Positions 17,428 through 27,314 of a stretch of DNA of 64,000 bases are shown piece by piece. The position numbers were made by a program, and so were the translations under genes. The DNA comes from Exiguobacterium acetylicum (GTDB lineage: Bacteria; Bacillota; Bacilli; Exiguobacteriales; Exiguobacteriaceae), in NCBI RefSeq assembly GCF_022170825.1, contig NZ_CP081878.1, positions 1,638,001 to 1,702,000 of the forward strand, written 5' to 3'. A model generated the notes under the pieces. It did no database searches. It worked only from the letters and a program-made list of their open reading frames with translations, and was not told where the DNA came from. Position 1 is the stretch's first letter. Every line of letters starts with the position of its first letter.

Positions 17428-17742
17428 ATGAAATACACATGTCCCGTATGCGGATATGACCAAATGGACGATGTCGCTTATTACGCGAACAATGATGCTT
17501 CGTTCGAACTTTGTTCTTGCTGCGGCTTTCAGTTCGGAGTAGACGATGATGTCGAAATCGAGGACGGTATCTTCTTATCGAGAAGTGAGACACACGACTT
17601 GTATCGCTCAAACTGGATTGAAGAAGGCGCTAAAGTCTTTAGTCCTTATGCCTTTAAACGTGGTCAAGCAAAGGGTAAACCTTTAGCGAAAACAGTCTTG
17701 GAAAAACAATTACAACGAATTCATATCATGCTAGAAAACTAA
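17428..17742 (+). CDS. Small cysteine-rich zinc-ribbon protein
   Basis: The 104-residue protein starts MKYTCPVCGYDQMDD and has a second pair at CSCCGFQFGVDDD, two CxxC knuckles that should bind zinc. The rest is a short helical tail with SNWIEEGAKVF. It resembles CPCC-family or related small proteins of unknown function. It follows the protease gene by 9 bases and is probably co-transcribed. Confidence 0.7.
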   Translation: MKYTCPVCGYDQMDDVAYYANNDASFELCSCCGFQFGVDDDVEIEDGIFLSRSETHDLYRSNWIEEGAKVFSPYAFKRGQAKGKPLAKTVLEKQLQRIHIMLEN

Positions 17743-17764
17743 GCTGAATTCAAATTGATTACGT

Positions 17765-17812
17765 AAAGAGCGCTGATTTTCACGATGATACCGTGAAAGC
17801 CTGCGCTCTTTT
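17765..17812. terminator. Terminator between convergent genes
   Basis: AAAGAGCGC (17765-17773) pairs with GCGCTCTTT (17803-17811), with an inner TTCACG/CGTGAA stem. A short T-run follows on the plus strand. It separates the zinc-ribbon gene from the convergent histidine kinase. Confidence 0.75.
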
Positions 17813-17821
17813 CGTCTGTCC

Positions 17822-19126
17822 TCATTCACGCGTCTCGTGCACATTCAACACAACGGTCACGATTGCTCCTTGATCTGGATGATTCTCAATCGTCAACTCA
17901 CCGTCATGTAAATCGATGATCCGTTTAACGATTGATAAGCCAAGACCATGTCCTTCATTCGCTCGTGACTGTTCTCCTTGATAGAAGCGATCAAAAACAT
18001 ATGGTAAGTCCTGTTCTGCGATTCCTGATCCTTCGTCGCGAATCGTGACACGAATCTGCTTTCCTTCATGTAATGTCATTTCTAACACTCCCGATTCCGG
18101 CGAAAAACGAATCGCGTTTTCGAGCAGATTCAGCCAGACATGCTGCATCAGTTCCTCTTCCCACTCAACGAACACTTTCGGTAAATCAAGCTCCAGTCGA
18201 AGTGACTTCTCGGTCCACTGTCGTTCCAGTAACAAAAGACACGTCCGAAGTTGTTCATCGAGCCGATATCGCTTTCGTTCGATGATTGTCTGATGATCAA
18301 GCCGTGACAAACGGACGAGATTTGACGTCAAACGTGATAGACGGGTACTTTCTTGTTCCATGATCGACAAGTACTGCTGCCGTTTATCCGGGTTTTCTTC
18401 TGTCTGTAATAACCTAGAAAATCCTTGAATCGAAGCAATCGGTGTCTTCAGCTCATGCGAAATCGAGGCGACGAGATCCTTCGCGAGATGGTCGTTTCGC
18501 CGTAACGCTTCGGTCATGTGGTTAAAGTTTTCAACGAGTAGTGCGACCTCATCGTTCCCGCCTTCCGTAATCGAGACATCATAGTTCCCGTTCGTCACTT
18601 CGATCGCCGCCTCACTAATGCGACGAATCCGTCGTGTCACGAGCGTGACGGCGAGCCATGTCAGGATGAAAGCAACGCCGATCGTGATTACGATGCCGAT
18701 CCCAGCTGACGTTCGTAATCCGTCAAGGATTCGTTGCCCGGCGATAGGTGTCGAGACGAGATATCCTGTCTCCGTCTGACGGATGTATTGCGCAGGTTCG
18801 ATCCATGTTCCGTCGATCGTGATTTCACCATCTTGCTCGAGCTGGTCGCGTTCTGATGACGATAATGATGGCAATTGATTGAGCTGTGTCGTCTGTATCA
18901 AAGATTGATCCATATACTGACTGGCTTCAGCGAATGACAGGTTTTGGTCTTGCATCAAGCGTTCGATCTGGTCTGTTCGTTTTCGCAATTGATCGCTCAA
19001 GTCTTGATCGATTTCTTGAAACTGGAACCAGATCGTCATGACGAATGGTAAAAGAAGGGGTAGTAATAACAAACCGAATAGGATGATGAAAAAACGACCA
19101 GAGATCGATCGAATGAATCGTTTCAT
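17822..19126 (-). CDS. HAMP-domain sensor histidine kinase
   Basis: The 434-residue protein has two membrane helices (about 8-32 and 145-168) flanking an external sensor of roughly 110 residues. HAMP follows, then the phospho-acceptor box SISHELKTP and an ATPase domain (LENAIRF, DEGSGI, GLGLSIV). It should phosphorylate the response regulator whose gene overlaps it by 4 bases. As it follows an efflux operon on the same strand, it probably controls that operon in response to the exported or envelope-active compound. Confidence 0.92.
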   Translation of the reverse strand: MKRFIRSISGRFFIILFGLLLLPLLLPFVMTIWFQFQEIDQDLSDQLRKRTDQIERLMQDQNLSFAEASQYMDQSLIQTTQLNQLPSLSSSERDQLEQDGEITIDGTWIEPAQYIRQTETGYLVSTPIAGQRILDGLRTSAGIGIVITIGVAFILTWLAVTLVTRRIRRISEAAIEVTNGNYDVSITEGGNDEVALLVENFNHMTEALRRNDHLAKDLVASISHELKTPIASIQGFSRLLQTEENPDKRQQYLSIMEQESTRLSRLTSNLVRLSRLDHQTIIERKRYRLDEQLRTCLLLLERQWTEKSLRLELDLPKVFVEWEEELMQHVWLNLLENAIRFSPESGVLEMTLHEGKQIRVTIRDEGSGIAEQDLPYVFDRFYQGEQSRANEGHGLGLSIVKRIIDLHDGELTIENHPDQGAIVTVVLNVHETRE

Positions 19127-19794
19127 TTGATCACTCCTTTATAACCGAGTCCCCAGACCGTCTCAATCGCAAAATCATCATAGTCACTGAACTTGTCACG
19201 CAACCGTTTGATGTGAACATCGACCGTCCGACTGTCGCTCTCGGCATCATATCCCCAAATCTCGTCCATCAACTGTTGGCGTGTAAAAATTTGCTTCGGA
19301 TGTGCTAACAAGCGGTAGAGCAGTTGAAATTCTTTCTGTGGTAACGGCATCTCCCCACGAGGCGTCACGACCGTTGCGTCCGTTATCCGTAATTGCAGGG
19401 AACCAATGATTAATTCTTGCGTCGCTACGATCTTTGACCGACGTAGCAACGCTCGGATTCTTAGTAAGAGTTCATCTAAATCAACTGGTTTGACCATATA
19501 ATCATCGGCACCCGTCGTAAAACCAGCTTCTTTATCTTGAAAGGAATCCAGCACCGTCAACATCAAGACAGGTTGTTCGTACCCCGATTCACGCAAGAGC
19601 TGAACCAGTTCGATCCCTGAGACGTGCGGCATCATCACATCCGTCACGATGAGATCAATGTGTTGCTGATCGAGCTCGTCGAGTGCGACTTTCCCGTCTC
19701 TCGCTTCAATCACCGTAAAGCCGGCGGACCGGAGTGTCTCGCCTAGTAACAGACGGACATTCCGGTCATCTTCGGCAATTAAAATCGTTACCAT
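19123..19794 (-). CDS. OmpR-family response regulator
   Basis: The 223-residue protein has a receiver domain (acidic pocket EDD near residue 8-10, phospho-acceptor Asp in IVTDVMMP, Lys in VKPVD) and a C-terminal winged helix (RTVDVHIKRLRDKF). It is the partner of the histidine kinase. It lies 15 bases after the permease gene, so it is probably in the same operon as the efflux system. The direct repeat at 22534-22551 is a good candidate for its binding site. Confidence 0.92.
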   Translation of the reverse strand: MVTILIAEDDRNVRLLLGETLRSAGFTVIEARDGKVALDELDQQHIDLIVTDVMMPHVSGIELVQLLRESGYEQPVLMLTVLDSFQDKEAGFTTGADDYMVKPVDLDELLLRIRALLRRSKIVATQELIIGSLQLRITDATVVTPRGEMPLPQKEFQLLYRLLAHPKQIFTRQQLMDEIWGYDAESDSRTVDVHIKRLRDKFSDYDDFAIETVWGLGYKGVIK

Positions 19795-19809
19795 CGTCCT
19801 CCTCCTTTG

Positions 19810-20955
19810 TTACACGTTTCGTAAAGCTTCAATCGGATTCAGGCGGGATGCCTTGCGGGCTGGCATGTAACCGAACAAGACACCGACACCGATTGAGAAT
19901 CCAGCGGCAAGAAGAATCGTTCCGACGGAGAGTGTGAACGGTGTGCTGATCATCAAACTGACACCGAAGGCGAGCAGAGCACCGACAAGAATTCCGATCA
20001 CTCCGCCCATCAAGGAGAGTAAGATCGACTCCAAGAGGAACTGAAGACGAATCGTACGCGGTTTCGCACCGAGCGCTTTTCGTAAGCCGATTTCCGTCGT
20101 CCGTTCCGTGACTGAAACAAGCATCATGTTCATGATTCCAATCCCGCCGACGATCAAGGAAATCGATGCAATGCCTGTCAACAGGAGTGAAAGCATCGTA
20201 TTGATTTGGTCAATCGAATCGAGTGCTTCATCCAAGCTGACGATGTCGTACGTATCGTCGCGTCCATTATAGAACTGGTACAGCTTGGCCGAAACATCCC
20301 GTTTGACGGTCGCGACGTCTGCTGCGTCCGTCTTGAAGACATCGACTTGTTTGACAGCTGTCACACCTAGCGTCCGCAGCGCCGTCGTATAGGGAATAAC
20401 GATTTGATCGCCATCCGCGTCACTGACACCGACAATCCGGTAATCGAGTCCATCGAGCTGGATCGTTTCACCGATCGCGACCTGCCCCGGGTAGAGTGTC
20501 CGGGCGACTGACGGGCTGACGACAGCGACATGCGTCTGTTGTTCAACATCACTGATGACGATGCCGCGTCCTTGTGGAACGTCTTCTGATTCCCGGTAAT
20601 AGATATGGTTTCGCCCTTCGATCGTCACCTGATCGAGCGTATGATTTTCGACACGGACGTCACGAACCGTCGAAACGGTCGGCGAAACGCCACGTGTCCC
20701 TTTAATCGTGTTTAACTCTTCCAGTTGAGCAGGTGATAATCCTTCTTTCAACGGCGTCTCTGTCGTCTGGACCGTCAATTTATTGGCACCGAACGACGCG
20801 ACTTCCGCATTGATCGAGGCCGTCGCCCCGTTGACGATCGAAATCAAGGCGATGATCGAAGCGACACCGATGATGACACCGAGCGTCGTCAAGAACGACC
20901 GCATCTTATGGTGCCAGATATTCGACCATGCCATCCGTAACGTTTCACGAATCAT
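19810..20955 (-). CDS. MacB/YknZ-type ABC permease
   Basis: The 381-residue permease has an N-terminal helix, an external domain of about 210 residues, and three C-terminal helices after IGIMNMMLVSVTERTTEIGLRKALGA, the coupling helix region of MacB. With the preceding ATPase and adaptor it forms a tripartite-like efflux system for peptides or toxic compounds. Its start overlaps the ATPase stop by 4 bases. Confidence 0.9.
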   Translation of the reverse strand: MIRETLRMAWSNIWHHKMRSFLTTLGVIIGVASIIALISIVNGATASINAEVASFGANKLTVQTTETPLKEGLSPAQLEELNTIKGTRGVSPTVSTVRDVRVENHTLDQVTIEGRNHIYYRESEDVPQGRGIVISDVEQQTHVAVVSPSVARTLYPGQVAIGETIQLDGLDYRIVGVSDADGDQIVIPYTTALRTLGVTAVKQVDVFKTDAADVATVKRDVSAKLYQFYNGRDDTYDIVSLDEALDSIDQINTMLSLLLTGIASISLIVGGIGIMNMMLVSVTERTTEIGLRKALGAKPRTIRLQFLLESILLSLMGGVIGILVGALLAFGVSLMISTPFTLSVGTILLAAGFSIGVGVLFGYMPARKASRLNPIEALRNV

Positions 20956-21629
20956 GTCGTCACCTCCGTCACCTGACCGTCCTCAATCTGGATGATTCGG
21001 CGGGCTTGCCTTGCAATGTTGACATCATGCGTGATCATGATGATCGTCTTCCCTTCTGCCGAGAGGCTCTCGAATAACTCCATGATTTGTTTCCCTGTCT
21101 TTTGATCAAGCGCTCCGGTCGGTTCATCAGCGAGTAAGATCGTCGGACGAGTCACGAGCGCTCGGGCAATTGCAACCCGTTGCTGTTGACCACCGGATAG
21201 TTGACTCGGTAAGGCATCAGCCTTATCAGTTAACCCGACACGTTCCAATAGTTCAAGCGAGCGCGTACGACGTTCTTTGCGAGAGACACCAGCATAAATC
21301 AATGGCAATTCAACGTTTTGCAAGACACTCATACGCGGGAGCAACTGAAATTGTTGAAAGATGAACCCAATCTCTTCATTGCGAATCGTCGCTAGCTGAT
21401 CTTCGGATAGATCGTGGACGAGCTGCTCCTGCAAGCGATAGATACCACTTGAAGCGACATCGAGGCATCCGATGATATTCATCAACGTTGATTTTCCTGA
21501 CCCCGATGGTCCGAGGATCGTCACGTATTCACCAGCATCGATCGTCAGCGACACACGATCGAGGACGATGTGACGATTGATTCCTTCACCATATGCTTTT
21601 TGAATTTCATGCAAGTCAACGACCGGCAT
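20952..21629 (-). CDS. MacB/YknY-type ABC ATPase
   Basis: The 225-residue ATPase carries Walker A GPSGSGKST, Q-loop FQQFQL, signature LSGGQQQR and Walker B ILLADEPTGALD. It is the energy subunit for the neighbouring permease. Its ATG shares one base with the stop of the adaptor gene (TGATG). Confidence 0.92.
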   Translation of the reverse strand: MPVVDLHEIQKAYGEGINRHIVLDRVSLTIDAGEYVTILGPSGSGKSTLMNIIGCLDVASSGIYRLQEQLVHDLSEDQLATIRNEEIGFIFQQFQLLPRMSVLQNVELPLIYAGVSRKERRTRSLELLERVGLTDKADALPSQLSGGQQQRVAIARALVTRPTILLADEPTGALDQKTGKQIMELFESLSAEGKTIIMITHDVNIARQARRIIQIEDGQVTEVTT

Positions 21630-22486
21630 CAGGATGCACCTCCTGGTGGGGTTGGTATCAGACCAGAACCGCCGTCTTCACTTGGCAGGAAGACTTCGTC
21701 CCCAGCGGACAATCCGTCCTTGATTTCAATATCCTGCCCGTCTGTCACACCTGTCTCGATGTATTGACGTGTCGTTTCCCCGTCTTTTTTCACATTCACA
21801 TACGGACGATCCGATTTCGAATAGGAGATGACATCGAGTGATAAGACCGGAACATCCTTAGCGAGCTGATACGGTAAGCGTCCCTCGACCGTCATACCGG
21901 ATAACCAGTTTGACGAGTTCGGTACTGCGACCTTCGCATTGAAGTACGTACTGCCATTTTCAGTCACAGCTTCCGGACTAATCGATTCAATCTTTCCGTT
22001 GATGGTTGTTTCGGATGCATCGGTCTTTAGATCCATCGTATCGCCGACTTGCACACGCTCGATATCTCGTTCATCAATTTTGAGGCGGGCAATCAACTCT
22101 TTGTTGTCTGCAACGACGAACAAGACAGTGTTTGGTGCATACGCTTCGCCTTCCGTGACATCAAGACGGACGAGTTGTCCGGAGCGTGATGCCTTGAAAT
22201 CTTCTCCTCCTTCGACGCTCACGATCGTCTGACCCGACTTGACGGTATCGCCTTCTTCAAATCGCACGTCAGTGACACGGACATCACGGTTGCTAGTGAC
22301 TGTCTGTCGATCTTTTGCTTCAAGCGTTCCTGAGAAGTAGAAGAATGTTTGTAATGTCTTCGATTCGACGACTTCCTTCGTCCCTTGCGCCTCTCCTCGT
22401 CCTAAAAAGACAGTTGATCCGATTAACAGAAGGACCAGTATGACTCCTCCACTGATCCATAACCATTTCTTACGTGTTCGTTTCAT
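21629..22486 (-). CDS. HlyD/YknX-type efflux adaptor
   Basis: The 285-residue protein has one N-terminal membrane helix, then lipoyl-like and beta-barrel segments (FEEGDTVKSGQTIVSVEG, then LVRLDVTEGEAYAPN) typical of membrane fusion proteins. It has almost no coiled-coil hairpin, as in Gram-positive YknX-like adaptors. The Gly-rich C-terminus is probably flexible. It is the first gene of the adaptor-ATPase-permease-regulator-kinase operon. Confidence 0.88.
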   Translation of the reverse strand: MKRTRKKWLWISGGVILVLLLIGSTVFLGRGEAQGTKEVVESKTLQTFFYFSGTLEAKDRQTVTSNRDVRVTDVRFEEGDTVKSGQTIVSVEGGEDFKASRSGQLVRLDVTEGEAYAPNTVLFVVADNKELIARLKIDERDIERVQVGDTMDLKTDASETTINGKIESISPEAVTENGSTYFNAKVAVPNSSNWLSGMTVEGRLPYQLAKDVPVLSLDVISYSKSDRPYVNVKKDGETTRQYIETGVTDGQDIEIKDGLSAGDEVFLPSEDGGSGLIPTPPGGAS

Positions 22487-22533
22487 TTTAATCTTCCTCC
22501 TTATTTGATGATGTCATCAGCATAGAAAGAAGT

Positions 22534-22551
22534 TATGAACCAACTATGAAC
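22534..22551 (-). promoter_or_regulatory. Direct repeat, probable response-regulator site
   Basis: On the minus strand GTTCATA occurs twice with an 11-bp period, the spacing used by OmpR-family dimers. A TATGCT element lies about 10 bases downstream, and the nearest -35 is poor, which fits an activator-dependent promoter for the efflux operon. Confidence 0.5.
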
Positions 22552-22590
22552 AAATTCAAAAAAGTAGCAATTTCGGAATCAAAAACGCAA

Positions 22591-22619
22591 TAGACAAAAT
22601 TTTCTAAAAATAATACACT
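22591..22619 (+). promoter_or_regulatory. Sigma-A-like promoter of the giant-permease operon
   Basis: TAGACA (22591-22596) and TACACT (22614-22619) are separated by 17 bases, about 35 bases upstream of the ATPase start at 22654. Confidence 0.45.
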
Positions 22620-22653
22620 GTATTTAACCAAATTATGTAAAAGGAGTGGTCAT

Positions 22654-23349
22654 ATGGATATTACCTTTCAAGATATTTCGCACTCGTTCGAGCGAAGTGG
22701 TGTTCGGACAGATGTCTTGCATCAACTAAACGGGCAATTTTCACAAGCTGAGGTGACAGCACTCGTCGGTCCTTCTGGATCCGGAAAATCAACGTTCCTC
22801 AGTCTTCTGGGTTCACTCGATCGTCCGACGTCAGGTCAGATCCTCTATGACGGGCAGGATATCACGTCCTGGAAGAACAAGCGCTTATCGCAGTTCCGCT
22901 CGCAGGAGATCGGCTTCATCTTCCAGCAGTTTCACCTGTTACCCGCACTGACGGTCGCAGAGAACTTAAAAGTCGCCTTATTAAAACAAAAGACGTCGTT
23001 TAATCAAGAGGAGCGAATCCTCGAGTTGCTCGAACGGGTCGGACTCGACGACAAACGAAATGCTTTACCGGCTCAGCTATCCGGTGGTCAACAGCAACGA
23101 GTCGCAATCGCCCGTGCTCTGTTGCATCACCCGCAATGGATTCTTGCAGATGAGCCGACCGGTAATCTTGATTCCGTGACTGGCGACGCGATTTTCGAGT
23201 TGTTACTAGAGCTGCATCGTGAAGCCAAGTGTGGTGTCTTGTTTGTCACGCACGATTTGGAACTCGCCAAACGCGCTGACCGAATTCTCTTCATGCAGGA
23301 TGGGCGGATTGTTGAAGATCGTCGGAAGCGGACGGTGCAGAGTGTCTAA
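22654..23349 (+). CDS. ABC ATPase of the giant-permease operon
   Basis: The 231-residue ATPase has Walker A GPSGSGKST, Q-loop FQQFHL, signature LSGGQQQR and Walker B ILADEPTGNLD. It belongs to the MacB/LolD class. It heads an operon with a DUF4129-like protein and two FtsX-like permeases, so it is the likely motor for one or both. Its closest relative in the window is the orphan at 6029-6718, with which it shares QFR--IGFIFQQFHL and CGVLFVTHD. Confidence 0.9.
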   Translation: MDITFQDISHSFERSGVRTDVLHQLNGQFSQAEVTALVGPSGSGKSTFLSLLGSLDRPTSGQILYDGQDITSWKNKRLSQFRSQEIGFIFQQFHLLPALTVAENLKVALLKQKTSFNQEERILELLERVGLDDKRNALPAQLSGGQQQRVAIARALLHHPQWILADEPTGNLDSVTGDAIFELLLELHREAKCGVLFVTHDLELAKRADRILFMQDGRIVEDRRKRTVQSV

Positions 23350-23375
23350 GTACTATTTATGAGGAGGTGTCTGCG

Positions 23376-24146
23376 ATGCAAACGTTTCGAGGCAAACTGA
23401 TCACGAGCTTCATCGGCTCACTTGTCGTTTTTCTGTTGCTGTCCGTATCGACGCAGTCAGCGTATAAAGCGTTTCGGAATGCTGACTTCTCAGAACAAGA
23501 GACGACGATCGTGAGGGGATGTAAGAAAGAGGATTTATCTAATTTATTCTTCACAAAAAACAGTTGTAATTTTGATGACAAAATCGATGAAAAAGAAGAC
23601 GGCGTCTATCTGGGAACGTCCGATGAGCAAAATAAAAATACGGGTGGCACACCACGCGATCGAAAAGTAGAGGATCTTTCTTCGTTTTCGTTTATGAACG
23701 TCATAGAAAGTGCATCCTCCTCCAACAAAATTCTCTTCGTCACTGCTGTACTTGTACTAGTTGCTTTCGTAGGATACCGGATTCTTCAACGTCGGCGACG
23801 TTCATCACCATCACGAGAATTTGAAAGTGAGTCAAACCATTGGATCCAACCATCGACTGAAACGTCCATTCGGCAAACAAATCTTCAGTCGGTGCTCACT
23901 CCGCCTGAAGAATCATTACGCTTAATGTTGTTTGATTTCAATCAACGCTTACCACGTTCTCTTCAACGGCGAAGCCATGAATCGCTAACGGACTGGACGG
24001 AGCGTATTCATTTACTGACACCGCTCTCTCCTTATTTTGTTACCCGCTACGCGACGCAAACAGAAGTAGAAGCACTGGATGCACAAGAAATTCAGCATTT
24101 CGAACAAGATCTTGCCCGTTATTTAAAAACTCAGCTCTCCCACTAA
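23376..24146 (+). CDS. DUF4129-like membrane protein
   Basis: The 256-residue protein has an N-terminal helix (about 10-30), an external linker, a second helix near 118-136, and a cytoplasmic C-terminal domain with LMLFDFNQRLP and RRSHESLTDWTERI, which resembles DUF4129. The ATG at 23376 is eight bases from GGAGG. A paralogue with the same plan is at 37624-38328. The function is unknown; its place between ATPase and permease suggests an accessory subunit. Confidence 0.65.
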   Translation: MQTFRGKLITSFIGSLVVFLLLSVSTQSAYKAFRNADFSEQETTIVRGCKKEDLSNLFFTKNSCNFDDKIDEKEDGVYLGTSDEQNKNTGGTPRDRKVEDLSSFSFMNVIESASSSNKILFVTAVLVLVAFVGYRILQRRRRSSPSREFESESNHWIQPSTETSIRQTNLQSVLTPPEESLRLMLFDFNQRLPRSLQRRSHESLTDWTERIHLLTPLSPYFVTRYATQTEVEALDAQEIQHFEQDLARYLKTQLSH

Positions 24147-24165
24147 ACTATAAAGGAGACTACAT

Positions 24166-26811
24166 ATGCTTCGTTTTGTCATCAATCAGTGGCACCGGCA
24201 GCGCGGGAAATTCATCCTGACGCTCGTCGGTGCCCTCATCATAAGTGCCGGACTCAGTTTGATGTTCAATCTTACCGACTCGAGTCAAGGGACGGTCGAA
24301 CAAACATTACAAAAGAAATGGTCGTCTGCGTATGACATCGTCGTGCGACCGAAGGGAAGTCAGCTTGCGAGTGAGTCGAATGATTTACTCGAACCGAACT
24401 ATTTAAATGGGATCGACGGAGGAATTTCCTTCAAACAATACGAAACCATCAAGAAAATGAAGGACATTGAAATTGCGGCACCCGTCGCCGTGATGGGCTA
24501 TGTCAAACTCGGATTACGTGTCACAGGACAATGAGATCTCCCCGATAAACCTGGCTTTTACCGTTTAAGAGAGACGCTGACATCTCCGAACGGTTTCGGG
24601 GAAAAAATTCTAAGCGATGAAGCCATTTATAGTTTCAATGGCAATAAAAACGCACGTATTGCTAATATGCCAGGAGTCTTTCCAACTAAGTCTACGTCGC
24701 GAATCATCCATCCTCGAACATTCAGCTTGCTTGTAGCAATTGATCCTGAAGCTGAAGCCGAGTTAGTGGGTCTTGATCGTAGCATCATTCCTTCAAAAGG
24801 AAATAGTCGCTATTTTACTGAAAATGATAAAGCTATCGAAAAAGCAGATCCAAATACGATTCCCATTCTATTAAATCCAAATTCATTCAATCAAGGGACT
24901 TTTCAGTATTCAATCGAACGACTAGATGTTCCATTCGATACACAAAAACAACAAAATACATTTTATTCAAAGATTCCAAACGATTTTACACCTGCGTTTG
25001 AGATGCTGAATAAGATTCCAGGTAAAACGATCAAAAAATTTACGATTTCTTCAAAAGATGTTGAGCAAAAATTTTTTAGCACTTTAACGAATACACCAAC
25101 AAAAAATACTCAATCATCACGATTAGATGATGCAACGATTTCTGATTACTTACAACTCGAGATCACAACTGGACCGCTTACATATCGCCCCGAAAAAAGT
25201 CCCTATACCGCGCGTTGGTCAAATGCCTATCAAGTTGAGAGTCAGAAAATTCAAGTCACGAATCCATTTTTAAAGGATACGAACGCTTTACCTAAAACCG
25301 GATATCGTTCGACACATTCGTTAGAAAAAAAAATTAAGGATACTATGGGTAGCGGGAATGATATTTATTATTCTCCCGGCTTTTCGATGAATGTCATCGG
25401 ACTTTATGACCCTAACAAAATTCGTGTTTCAAAAGATCCACTTAATGAGTTACCGATGGAGACATATCGTCCTTCTTCTGCAGATCTGGTCTTAGATGCA
25501 AACGGAAAACCAATCAATCCAGCTAAATCTATTAATACCTCGGGTGATCCGGTCGGATTACTTACTAACTCACCGAATATACTGACGACTTTAGACAGTG
25601 CACAGCAACATCGAGGCAACAAATCGATTTCGTCGATTCGCCTAAAAATTAAAGGTGGCGAAACACTCAGCGAAGAATCAGATCAACTCTTACAACAAAT
25701 CAAAGCAAACATTGAGAAAGATACCGGTCTCGTCGCTACGATTACGAAAGGTTCCTCTCCTCAACCCGTCGTCACGAAGGTCGTCGATGACGGCAAGACG
25801 CTCGGTTGGATCGAACAACCGTGGATTCATATCGGTGCTGCGATGACGATCTTCCGCGAGACGAGCGTCGGTTTCTCAGGCGTCATCTTCGCGATGCTCG
25901 CCGTCGCCATCGTCTATGTTCTTGCGACGAGTTACGTTTCGATGCTCGCCCGTCGCAAAGAGTTTGCTGTTTTGCTCGCACTCGGTTGGCGGACGAAGGA
26001 TCTCTACAAAATTGTCTTGATCGAAGCGGCGAACCTCGCCGTATTCGTCTCAACAATCGCCTTAATCGTCGAAGGAAGTTTCTCATATGTCCGTAATGAA
26101 GCGATGAACGGCTGGAGTCTTCTCTGGATCGCGCTATTTAGTCTCGTCATTTACCTCGCTGGTGCGACCTGGTCAGCGTGGACGATTCGCCGCATCTCAC
26201 CGTACGAGGCGATCAAGACGGGTGAATACGCGAAAGCGGCTCGTGTCGGACTGAAGCTCCGCTCGACGATGACATTGGCGCTAAAAGAGCTAATTGGGAA
26301 ATGGAAACGAAACAGTTTATCCGTTCTCTCGATTGCACTCCCAACGGCACTGTTGACCTTCTTCCTGTTCGTCACGTTCCACTTACAAGGTGTTCTTTAT
26401 ACATCGTGGCTTGGTCAATTCGTTGCCCTCCAAGTCGGTCCGATGCATTACGTGACGATGGGTGTCGCAATCACGATCGCCATTTTGACGACTGGAGAGA
26501 TCATGTGGCAAAACGTCACCGATCGTCGCGCGTCACTCGCCGTCTTAAAAGCGCTCGGCTGGACGAACGGAGCGATTCGACAATTGATCGTCCTCGAAGG
26601 TTTCTTCGTCGGTCTGATTTCCGGCATTGTCGGACTGATTGTCGCTTATACAACGATTTACGTCCTATACGATCTTGTTCCGTGGAATGAACCGTTGCTG
26701 ATTGGCGTATCGCTCGCTTTACCGATTCTATTCGGTGTCATCGCAGCGTTCATCCCAGCGCAACTGGCAGCGCGTGTTCAACCGTATCAAGAACTAAAGG
26801 ATGCAGGATAA
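24166..26811 (+). pseudogene. Giant FtsX-like ABC permease interrupted by an in-frame TGA
   Basis: One frame of 881 codons runs from ATG 24166 to TAA 26811, broken only by TGA at 24532-24534. The paralogue at 27746 aligns on both sides of the stop (GY-xxG before it, PDKPG-YRL after it), so it is a point nonsense change, not a gene boundary. The plan is one N-terminal helix, about 500 external residues and seven C-terminal helices in two FtsX-like modules. The later ATG at 24667 has no good ribosome site and would lose the first helix. Read-through, a sequencing error or true inactivation are all possible. Confidence 0.85.
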
Positions 26812-26880
26812 TTAATTACTGTTGATGATTAATTCTTATAAATATTTATAGCTAACAAGTTAAACAATAGGAGGAACTAT

Positions 26881-27162
26881 ATGAAAACGAGGTTATTAAG
26901 AATCGCTACAGAGATTATTGTCGGTATATTAGTTTCTACAGTACTATTTTCTTTCGTTATCTATTTCGGATATACAGAAGCCTCCGCACGCAATAGTGCA
27001 ATAACTATCTTCGGATTAGAAATCTTTAATTTTGAGAATGGTACAGAAACACCTAATTCGAATAATATGATGATTCTTGGAAGTGTGTGTTCTCTTCTAT
27101 TTGTCATTATCGGAGAGTTTTTGTTCGGACTAAAGAAAAATGTCTTTAACAGAGCAACTTAA
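26881..27162 (+). CDS. Small two-helix membrane protein
   Basis: The 93-residue protein has hydrophobic helices at about 10-32 and 60-82, joined by a polar loop (NFENGTETPNSNNM). GGAGG lies nine bases before the ATG. The gene and its leader are clearly more AT-rich than the permeases around it, including a 14-bp palindrome TATAAATATTTATA at 26837-26850. No family is recognised; an acquired insertion or a local immunity-type protein are guesses. Confidence 0.55.
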   Translation: MKTRLLRIATEIIVGILVSTVLFSFVIYFGYTEASARNSAITIFGLEIFNFENGTETPNSNNMMILGSVCSLLFVIIGEFLFGLKKNVFNRAT

Positions 27163-27270
27163 AGAAATATCATCGATACTGACGAATGAGAAGATCTCTC
27201 TCTAATCATCTTTGCGAAATAATTGCAGATCACATTATGTCGCTTTCTAAAGATGCATCTTAATATTTGC

Positions 27271-27298
27271 AGAGGGGCAACAGATGTTGCTCCTCTCT
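27271..27298 (+). terminator. Hairpin before the NUDIX gene
   Basis: AGAGGGGCAACA pairs with TGTTGCTCCTCT (one G:T pair) over a 4-nt loop. It is followed by CTTC rather than a T-run, so it is a weak terminator or a leader hairpin 17 bases before the NUDIX start. Confidence 0.4.
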
Positions 27299-27314
27299 TC
27301 ACAGGAGGAAGTCT

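Noticed and set aside
24532..24534. Selenocysteine codon at the in-frame TGA of the permease
   Set aside because: The aligned site in the intact copy is not cysteine, no stem-loop of the SECIS type is visible after it, and the product is not a redox protein. A nonsense change or error is simpler.
25883..26086. Long Arg-rich frames opposite the permease genes
   Set aside because: They are antisense shadows rich in Arg and Ser, repeat in the paralogue only because the DNA is conserved, and lack ribosome sites.
26837..26850. TATAAATATTTATA as a specific operator
   Set aside because: It is perfect, but short AT-only palindromes are expected in an AT-rich spacer, and no regulator gene is adjacent.
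27163..27300. A riboswitch or T-box in the NUDIX leader
   Set aside because: Only one simple hairpin is present, with no conserved T-box or aptamer sequence.
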